From Hippopus hippopus (Eukaryota; Mollusca; Bivalvia; Cardiida; Cardiidae): a DNA stretch of 64,000 nucleotides. The position numbers were made by a program, and so were the translations under genes. The notes beneath the pieces were generated by a model, which was not told where the DNA came from, did no database searches, and saw nothing but the letters and a program-made list of their open reading frames with translations. Numbering within the stretch: the first letter of the stretch is position 1; each line of letters opens with the position of its first letter. The stretch spans positions 38,080,011 through 38,144,010 of the forward strand of contig OX328096.1 of NCBI GenBank assembly GCA_946811185.2, given 5' to 3'. Of the stretch, positions 56,901 to 64,000 are shown one piece after another.

Positions 56901-59900
56901 TGATGTTGCTACCAGCAGTCCAGGAAAAGGTTGCACCAGTTTCCAACTCACTGTTGACTTTCTGATATATGGAACCTCCGAATTCTGTGGCATCATTCCT
57001 ATAAAGGAAATTAATAATACTGTTTTTTATGGGGCAAGTCCAAAACCAATACAAGTGCTAATTTAGTTGAATGAGGGTTAACATTTAAAGGTATTTCAGC
57101 CACATCACAGAAACAGCTCATTCTTGATCCCTATCCTATGTTTCACCGTAACAAGGCTTAAGCTCTGCAGTACACTGCAAAAAGGCACTCCAAGAAGACT
57201 AGCACTAGATCAAAACTATTTCCTGGTTTCAACATCAAACAGCCATGACACCACTGTCAAAGGTATCAATTTTAAATGAAAAATTTCCTACACACAAACA
57301 TATTAATCATGTCTGAACATTTTTTATAGCCAATTTTGATGCTATGAACAATACATATAACTCTTTACCACACAAACACGAGTTTTAAAGACCCTGACAA
57401 GGAAAGCATTGTGGTAAAAAAAGAAATTAACAGTAAACAGCACTTTCTCCTTTTCTAACAATCTCTTCTATCCTTTCACAGACAAATTTCATAATTTTGG
57501 GCCATGTCTGACATGTTGTCTGCAAGTGCTATCACTTCAGATGAGTCTAAAACTTTGTCAGTGATAAAGGGTTCAGATGAATTATGAGCTCATTTCATCA
57601 ATTTTTTATATTTTCAGGCAATTTAACCTTAAAAGATTCTGATCAAACCACAGTTGAAACATACTTCCATCATGAACACTCTAGAATCATCGCTTCATTT
57701 ATTTGCATGAAGTTTTACACTTCTTTAAATACTAAAGTCAAACTTCATTAGCTTGAACACCTTTGGGACTGGGTAACTTGTTAAAACTATTGGTAGTTCT
57801 ACAGGTCCGTATTTCAGAAAAAGTAAAAAATGGCTGTTGAGAGTTACATGTATTCTAAATGCATCTTTAATGCTTTTGTAATTGGAAGGTATCAGGCACA
57901 ACACACTACATACCTTTATCATTTACTTAGCACATACCTAAAGTCATTTGTATTAGTGAAACAAAAAATGACCCAAGAAAAGCGGAATTTATTTGCAGAT
58001 ATTCAGCAACACTCATTACCTTAAAGTAGGTGGTTATTTTTTAACACATACCTATCTGATTTAAGTATTCTGGGTACAGAACTGGACTAATAATGAAGAT
58101 GAAAATAGACGCAGCAAAACTCAAAATACATGTATACAATTATTCAGAACAATGCTACCAGGTACAATACATCCACCCATGGTTAGCTAGCATAAAACCT
58201 ATACACCAGTCATTTATGAACACAGCCCCTACTGGCCTTGGAAAAAGCCTAGTATAAGCCAAGCATGGTAGGAACATTACTTCTGTTGTCAATAACTGAG
58301 AAACCCTGCACATTTGTTTTCAACATATCTATATTTAGAAACTGTACACAAAGATTTGCAGTATTCAATGGTAAATTTTTAAATAATTTTTCCTGCTGGA
58401 AATTACATCCTTTTTTAATGAAATTTGGAGCAAAACGTGATGCTTTTTCCACCTAATTTATAACAATTTTCCGCTTGCTATTTTTTACGCAGCAGAGTTT
58501 TTAGTTTATGCAGAGTGTATTAATATTTATCCTGTGCAGGACAGAGATGTGTCATAGTAGGCAGGTCAATCTCCTAAGAATATTACATGTGTAGACGAGT
58601 AACACATGACACCATCTTGCAAGGCTTTTTTTTTCAAAAATTGGGAAGGGGCCTTAGCCTTTCATTTTGGGAAACTGAAGTGCCATTTCGGCCAAATTGG
58701 GATAAGGCAGACTGACTTTCAAGGTGTATCAATAAAACAATTAATGGCAGTGTACATACATACAGTAAACAGAAAGTTGCAACAATTTAAGGTATTAGAC
58801 CCCTGATGCTTCTAGTGCAACATGGAATAAAATTTCTTGTTAATTGATAAATAAGGATTTATACTGATATAATACTTTTGCACATTTTTAACCGACCAGA
58901 AATTCCTTTGATGTCTATCTTGAAATTATTTGTTGATACTTTTGTTAGTTTCCTGAAAAGGGAGGTAATTATTATCTCTCTTTGTAATGAGAATATGGTG
59001 GTTTTATATTAATAAATGATAATTCTAAGAAGAGAAAAAAGGAAAAAGTGGCTCGGTTAAAATAGTACGATAATACTCATTTTTAATCATAGCAAATTTT
59101 GTAGGATAATATTATAGTGGAAATATCTGTTTTCCATTAAGGGTCTAATACCTTAATAATTGAAATAAATTCAACAGTTACACTTTAACTGCTTAAACCA
59201 TGGCAAATATCTCACAGTATTTGCACATATAGGCTTATAGCCCTTTTTAACACTACTATGGTACACCCATGGGTGCCGGAGTTAATACTTCAGCAGAACT
59301 GCTTTCCGGCCATCATATGATACAAGGGAATCATTATCTGTTGAAGTTACATAGCTAGGCTTGGATATTATGTCTGTAGATGTAGAGTTTGCATCATGAG
59401 CAGTGGTAATAATTGTCTACTCTTCAGACATCGGGAGATCGGCGATGTCCGATAGACCCAGCACTTCAGATTAAGACTCGGTATGCGGAGATTTGATCAC
59501 CTGCAGATCGATCTGCAAAGAATTTGAACGTTTCGCGCCGAAAGTAAAAAGGCTGCGCTGGCCTTTATCGTCTGCAGCCCTTTTAACAAACTTTTTGTAA
59601 TGTTTCCCGGTTCTTGACATGTTATATTTGGATACAGAGTGTTTTTGTTTTTTTTTCAAAAACATTTACTGCAACCGAGTAAGAATGTGAAACTAAGAAA
59701 ACTTCTTTTGTCAGCTATAAGTTTTTACAAAAGACAAACAAATATATAACATGTCAAAGGATTTAATATTGAATGATAGCGAAATGACAACCGCGTCGAG
59801 TCTACGTGCAGTGTTATAGTGCGCAAAAAATAACTTGGTTCGGTTAAGGTTGCCTCCATCAAACAAACCAAATGGCGCCAAGAAATCGCAACATTTCGGC

Positions 59901-60703
59901 CGTACTGCAGTCAGCCGAGTCATTTCGGTACAAATCAATGAGAAGCCAACTTTCGATTTCAATCGATGCTAAATAACGAAAGTTTTATGTCTGATCATGT
60001 GAAATAACTTTCGAGATGTTGGCATTTTAACTTATTGGGAATTTCACCACCGTATTATGAGAAATTCTTTCGGCAAAATTGGGAAATTCTTTCGGCAAAA
60101 TTGGGAAAAAAAGATGCTTTTTGCAATTGGGAAGTCAGCAAATATCGGCCTCAATTTTAGAAGGAAAAAAAAGCCCTGTCTTGTATCTGTTCCAATCGTA
60201 ACAAATCAAAGTAACATGTTCAGATTTGGGCTAGTATATACTTTGATTGTTGATCTTTAACAGAATGCAACTTTTTCGCAGACATTCTGCATAATTCAGG
60301 ACAGCAAAAATTTGAACATTTTGCTTGTCTCCCTTGGGACTCTGAATTATCCAGGTTTTACTGTATATGCTTTCCAACAGAAAAGTAAGGCTTTTGTAAC
60401 CATGGTAAATGAAATAAATACTAGTAACAAACATTTTCTTCTTTTCCTGTTATATTTTCTCAAAGATAAATTCCATCATTTGATCCACATTTATCATCTA
60501 GCATACTGCTTTCAATATGGACAGCATTAAAAATTTGTTGTCCAGTAAAAGAGTAAAGTGTACTTGCAAGTCATTTGTTAACTTACACAGTTGTGTTTAA
60601 GGTAAAGTCGCCAGCCTGGTATCCTACAGCAAAATTACTTTTTGTAAGCTTACTCTTGGACGTATCAAATGCCATCTGGTAACCTGCCAACCAGCCATTG
60701 TAT
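50853..60703 (-). CDS. VDAC: VDAC (mitochondrial porin), C-terminal half, 5' exons outside the window
   Basis: Voltage-dependent anion channel, the beta-barrel pore of the mitochondrial outer membrane that passes ATP, ADP and other metabolites. Four consecutive exons are seen: 60703-60587, 56998-56848, 52177-52120 and 50947-50853. Together they code the last 139 complete residues of a family about 283 long. Landmarks in order are [73 protein letters not shown] and the C terminus [15 protein letters not shown], which has the pattern of the last-strand sorting signal. All introns are GT-AG with agreeing phases. The missing N-terminal part should lie beyond 64000; I found no further exon between 60704 and 64000. 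Confidence 0.95.
52120..52177 (-). CDS. VDAC: VDAC exon, 58 nt
   Basis: Acceptor TTCTGTAG; codes [19 protein letters not shown] plus one base; donor GTGAGT. A MITE copy begins at 52205, only 28 nt upstream of the acceptor on the transcript. Confidence 0.94.
52205..52398 (+). mobile_element. TTAA palindromic MITE beside a VDAC acceptor
   Basis: TTAACTCATTACAATACAAA to TTCAAAAGCTTTAATCCTCA, hairpin TTTGTGGGAGAAGGAGAAAA present; right terminus lost. It starts 28 nt upstream of the VDAC 58-nt exon. Confidence 0.82.
52507..52733 (-). mobile_element. TTAA palindromic MITE
   Basis: TTAACCCTTTACCACACAAA to AATGTGGTAAAGGGTAA; hairpin slightly diverged. Confidence 0.9.
53521..53845. repeat. Tandem pair of a variant MITE (GTTTGGTAAAG ... 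AGTAACCATTC)
   Basis: TGTTTGGTAAAGAAGTAACC at 53525 and TTGTTTGGTAAAGGAGTAAC at 53688 each start a unit of about 165 bp. Both contain GGAAAAAGGAGCACTAT or GGGAAAAGGAGCACTAT, a matching CCTTTTCCCACA and TTTTCTACAATGTAAGATTA. It shares end and stem motifs with the TTAA MITE but not its arms. Confidence 0.75.
54597..56148 (+). mobile_element. Composite element T1, complete copy
   Basis: Head AACAAGAGGGCCATGATGGC at 54597, about ten 145-bp units, a GACAACGCACGACGCACACC tract and a tail TGAGCACTTCTTGCTCAAG then TGAGCTAAAAA. It lies between the last two VDAC introns' exons (intron 52178-56847). Confidence 0.9.
56149..56847. other. VDAC intron, no recognised repeat or gene
   Basis: AT-rich DNA between T1 and the 151-nt VDAC exon; an antisense open frame of 97 residues at 56452-56745 has no recognisable domain. 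Confidence 0.5.
56848..56998 (-). CDS. VDAC: VDAC exon, 151 nt
   Basis: Acceptor TTTATAG; completes Val, then [15 protein letters not shown] to NTSIC; donor GTAAGT. Ends in phase 0. Confidence 0.95.
57357..57573 (-). mobile_element. TTAA palindromic MITE in a VDAC intron
   Basis: TAACTCTTTACCACACAAAC to TTGTCAGTGATAAAGGGTT; hairpin diverged. Confidence 0.82.
57574..59414. other. VDAC intron, no recognised gene
   Basis: Unassigned AT-rich DNA. The GGCCAAATTGGG/GGCAAAATTGGG motifs near 58650 and 60070 recur but no full family could be outlined. Confidence 0.45.
59415..59620 (-). pseudogene. Possible broken first exon of an unknown or transposon-derived gene
   Basis: From an ATG at 59620 the minus strand reads [20 protein letters not shown], then [11 protein letters not shown], to a stop near 59474; a second frame continues [15 protein letters not shown] to a stop. 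The stretch is markedly richer in CpG than its surroundings and QRSLFTF resembles a PCNA-binding (QxxLxxF) motif of the kind seen at the start of some hAT/ZMYM-type proteins. No further domain is visible. It lies in a VDAC intron on the same strand. Family assignment is a guess. Confidence 0.25.
60385..60556 (-). mobile_element. TTAA palindromic MITE, right half, beside a VDAC donor
   Basis: CTAGTAACAAACATTTTCTT to GTTGTCCAGTAAAAGAGTAA, ending 31 nt from the 60703-60587 exon. Confidence 0.65.
60587..60703 (-). CDS. VDAC: VDAC exon (first one in the window)
   Basis: Acceptor GACTTGCAG; its first base completes a codon from an exon outside the window; ends ACAACTGT before donor GTAAGT. Codes [12 protein letters not shown] through GDFTLNTT. 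Confidence 0.94.
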
Positions 60704-60759
60704 CTGCAAGTCGAAAAAAAGAAATAACCATTAACTACTGTGAAGGAAAATTAAAGGAA

Positions 60760-61402
60760 CTTTAAAGATGCCCGTCTACAGCCAGTGAGCAAAAACGCTG
60801 TTAAATTTCAAACAATTTAGAATGGTACAGAAATCAGTCCTTTGTATAACCATGGATAAATTACTGACATATATGGTGTACTTGAAAAAAAGAAACACAG
60901 AGATTTGTATTAGAAACCGAACATTGGTCAGAAGAAAACTGGCTGACGATCGGAGCTGTAAACAATGGCGGTGCGTCACGGAAATTTATCGTTGTTTTCC
61001 GCCTAGAGTCGGATACGGTGTAATTTGCATATATAGGCCGCGACCTCCGTCTGAAAATCGAGGCTGCAACAGAGAAGCCTCCATTTTCCTTCGTTTACCT
61101 CATTAGACACAGGGCGAAGGTCAAATATAGTCACGTGACAGAATGCATGATCATATTACGAATATACCCGAGTGTATAACGGACATATCAAAATCTTCGA
61201 TTCAAAAACCGGAAACGACGAGTCTGTTTACATGGAAGGCCGCAACTCAGCGAAATGCATTTTCTATCGACCGTAATCTAAGCAACCTTGCAACCGTGAG
61301 GCACAATATTTGGCATGAAGATATGAGAATGACTATAGTTTGATAAAATAAAGACTAAATGAGTTAAAACTGGCTGAAAATGAGTATCAGGGCCTCTTTA
61401 AA
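60760..61402. repeat. CpG-rich element with short terminal inverted repeats
   Basis: CTTTAAAGATGCCCGTCTAC at the left is matched by the inverse of GGGCCTCTTTAAA at the right; CAGCCAGT-type sequence follows on both sides (60781 and 61372 inverse). The interior (60940-61330) keeps many CpG. Ends resemble those of the second MITE family. No domain recognised. Confidence 0.5.
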
Positions 61403-62664
61403 CCAGATTTTGTTTTGCAAGGTTTTCATCAAATGGTATGTAGATGCTAAAAAGCAAATTTTCATTTGCTTGCCAAGATGGCTTATGAATAAATCACAGA
61501 TGGAAATACAAGTAGAAAACACAAGGAATTACCAGGTTATTTGTATATTTACCGTAAAATTGTCTATTCCATACATTAAAGTAAAGTATAGTCGTTTATT
61601 GGGAAAAACATAATAAATACATTTCAGTTAGCAGAGCTGCAGGCTATGGTTATAACAGTTGTGAGTTCCAGTCCCACTGGAGGAAATAATTCTTTTGGCA
61701 CTTTATTTTTGTTGTCATTTAGAATTTGATGTAATACTTGTGGCCACTGACTTTACATAGCTTGTCTGCAAGAGCCGGATCCATATTATGAACTAGACTC
61801 AATCTAGGTTTAGTTTGTTTCTTGCGAAGGAAAACTTTGTCTCAGGTCTTAACTAGAAGTTAACCTTGTAACAGATAGGAGATTGCAAATCTTCGTCTCT
61901 TCCTATGTAAAAAAATATTCCAAAGTCAATCGAAAGGAAAAAGTATCTGCTTTTTGTTTACATTTGTGATGGGATCTCATGTACAATCTTATATATTCTA
62001 CCAAAATCATTGATTGAAATACAATAACTGCAGATTTTTCCAGGATAGACTGTGTCTGGTGTCAAAGATAATGGATTTAAACCTAAGTATACCAACTATG
62101 CATCATAGTGCTTGATTGTGGAGAGAAAAAGGAATTTTCCCCATTTTGCAGAACTTGTCAGCAGGTGATCCAAAAATAGAAAATCTCCCTTCATTTTTTT
62201 TAAATGCCAGTGTAATCAATCCATGAAAATTTTGTTATTTTCATTAAGTTTATATATGCTATCTTTATTTCCTCCCTTGGTTCTTTTCTTTTCTTTATTA
62301 TGTGTGAGCTTTGTCGTGTAGTATGAAGCAATATTGGGGCAAACTTGAAGATTCCACCATGAAATGCACTATCGCCCATCTAGAATAAACGCTACTCCAG
62401 AAAAATATCTATTTTTAACAACAAGGCCACAATTTGAAAACTATGCTATGGGAAAGAGCAAGCTTCTATGCCACAAATTCAAAAGTGGTCTGTGCAAGAT
62501 GAACCAGACAGGTCTCAAATGATTATTTGATTCCTTCCACTCATCTACACCCAGTGCTTTGACAGAGAACATTGCATACACTATGTTAAGCTCTTAGGTA
62601 GATAAATCCAGACTAGTATGAGCAGATGTACGACAATGCCATCTTGTACATTTCCAATTTCATT
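61403..62664. other. No gene or repeat recognised
   Basis: Searched by eye for earlier VDAC exons on the minus strand without success. Confidence 0.45.
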
Positions 62665-62853
62665 TTAACTCTTTACCAATTGGTAAAATTTTGGACTATT
62701 CAAGTCCAAAGCATTTGCAGACAACTAATAGAGCTTGATTAAAATGGTGGGACTTATCTTTGATTAGGCATACATTTTCTCTATTTCCCAAAATGTTTTC
62801 AAGAGCCTTCTTCCTTCAAATTGTTAAACACAGGATTGTGTAGTAAAGGGTTT
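62665..62853 (+). mobile_element. TTAA palindromic MITE lacking the left hairpin arm
   Basis: TTAACTCTTTACCAATTGGT to TGTAGTAAAGGGTTTAA; a T1 element begins 20 nt further on. Confidence 0.82.
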
Positions 62854-62873
62854 AAAGTTGTACAAACTTTAAT

Positions 62874-64000
62874 ACAAGAGGGCCATGATGGCCCTGAAGT
62901 CGCTCACCTGAGTCTTTTGACCAAACATGACCCATTTTCAATCTCTTTTGAGATATTATGACAAACATTCTACCAAGATTTTCATGAGTATTTGACTGAA
63001 AAAGGTTTTTTGAAGATTTGACTCAGTGACCTAGATTTTGCCCCAAAATGATCCACTTGCAAACTGTTTCATGAGTACAGGATTGAAAATGTGTCCTCTA
63101 GAGCGTATACAAGGTTTTTCTAAGATTTGACCTAGATTTTGACCCAATATGACCCATTATCAAACTCATCCAAGATCTAATCAAGACAAATATTTTGACC
63201 AACTTTCAAGAGTTTGAACTAAAAATGTGGCCTCTAGAGCCTACACAAGGTTTTTCTAAGATATCTAGTAACCTAGTTTTCGACCTAACATGACCCATTT
63301 TTGAACTCGTCTGAGATATTATCAAGGCAAACATTCTGACTAACTTTCAAGAATTTTAGACGGAAAATGTGGCCTCTAGAGCGTACACAAGGTTTTTCTA
63401 AGATTTGACCTAGTTATTGACTGGGCATGACCCATTTTCAACCTCATGCAAAGTATCATCAAGACAAACATTCTGACCAATTTTCAGTGTTTTTGGACTG
63501 AAAATGTCGCCTCTAGAGCATACACAAGGTTTTTCTAAGATTTGACCTAGTGACCTAGTTTTTGACCCAACATGACCCACTTTCAAACTCGTCTGAGGTA
63601 TCATCAAGACAAGCATTCTGACCAACTTTCAAGAGTTTTGGACAGAAAATGTGGCTTCTACCGCGTATACAAGGTTTTTCTAAGGTTTGATCTAGTGACC
63701 TACTTTTTGACCAGACATGACCCATTTTTTAACTCGTTTGAGATATCATCAAGACAAACATTCTGACCAACTTTCAGGAGTTTTGGACTGAAAATGTGGC
63801 TTCTAGAGTGTACACAAGGTTTTTCTAAGATTTGACCTAGTGACCTAGTTTTTGACCCGACATGACCCATTACTGAACTCGTCCGAGCTATTATCGAGAC
63901 AAACATTCTGACCAAGTTTCACGAGTATCGGACTGAAAATGTGGCCTCTAGAGGGTACACAAGGTAAAAGTTGACGACGCACGACGGACACAGCACGATC
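62874..64000 (+). mobile_element. Composite element T1, cut by the window end
   Basis: Head ACAAGAGGGCCATGATGGCC starts 20 nt after a MITE copy. About seven units follow and the window ends inside the GACGACGCACGACGGACAC tail tract, just before where the terminal hairpin is expected. Confidence 0.88.

Noticed and set aside
60957..61106. ATGGCGGTG at 60964 as a possible VDAC or other first exon
   Set aside because: It is on the plus strand, VDAC is on the minus strand, and the translation matches nothing known.

Overview
The window is AT-rich animal nuclear DNA, most likely from a bivalve mollusc. The basis is spliced genes with GT-AG introns, tRNA-headed SINEs, a LINE reverse-transcriptase fragment, a Tigger/pogo-type transposon, and head/tail repeat families (starting AACAAGAGGGCC and ending in a short hairpin plus AAAAA) that I recall as typical of bivalve genomes. 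The taxon is inference; the exon and repeat structures were read directly.

Three protein-coding genes could be assembled exon by exon, all on the minus strand. (1) PHF5A, the 110-residue SF3b/U2 snRNP zinc protein, has four exons between 29916 and 19608 and includes a 24-nt micro-exon. (2) An ASB13-like ankyrin-repeat/SOCS-box protein of 274 residues has five exons between 40467 and 34406. (3) The last four exons of a mitochondrial porin (VDAC) lie between 60703 and 50853; about 144 N-terminal residues must lie beyond the window end. In all three, splice phases agree across every junction and the residues follow the families closely. Introns are packed with repeats.

On the plus strand, inside PHF5A intron 1, lies a nearly intact DDE transposase gene (Tigger/pogo superfamily) with candidate terminal inverted repeats at 26508 and 29343. 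It appears to have a small 5' exon and a C-terminal PHD finger that a run of seven A residues puts out of frame.

The rest is repeats. The dominant family is a MITE of about 228 bp bounded by TTAA and CCCTTTACCA/TGGTAAAGGG ends, with a central near-perfect palindrome of about 66 bp. Some 45 full or partial copies make up roughly 15 % of the window; TTAA ends suggest piggyBac-type mobilisation. Several copies sit in the probable 3' UTRs of PHF5A and the ASB gene or within about 30 nt of splice sites. Three composite families (145-bp minisatellite core, about 161-bp core, and a non-tandem core) share head and tail architecture. Two of them are inserted inside MITE copies, and one SINE is inserted in a MITE with a clear 14-bp target duplication, so a relative insertion order can be read. 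A 2.2-kb foldback structure lies at 4348-6592.

Layout: 1-4300 MITEs and a SINE; 4348-6592 foldback; 6774-13130 MITEs then long sparse DNA; 13129-15465 MITE with nested minisatellite element; 16687-19491 MITE cluster reaching the PHF5A 3' end; 19608-29916 PHF5A with nested transposon; 30783-32422 two related composite elements; 32813-33250 SINE/LINE chimera; 33903-40467 ASB gene with MITEs and SINEs in its introns; 41999-45413 sparse; 45413-47310 MITE with nested 161-bp array; 47344-48897 SINE and minisatellite; 50853-60703 VDAC 3' half; 62665-64000 MITE and the start of another minisatellite element.
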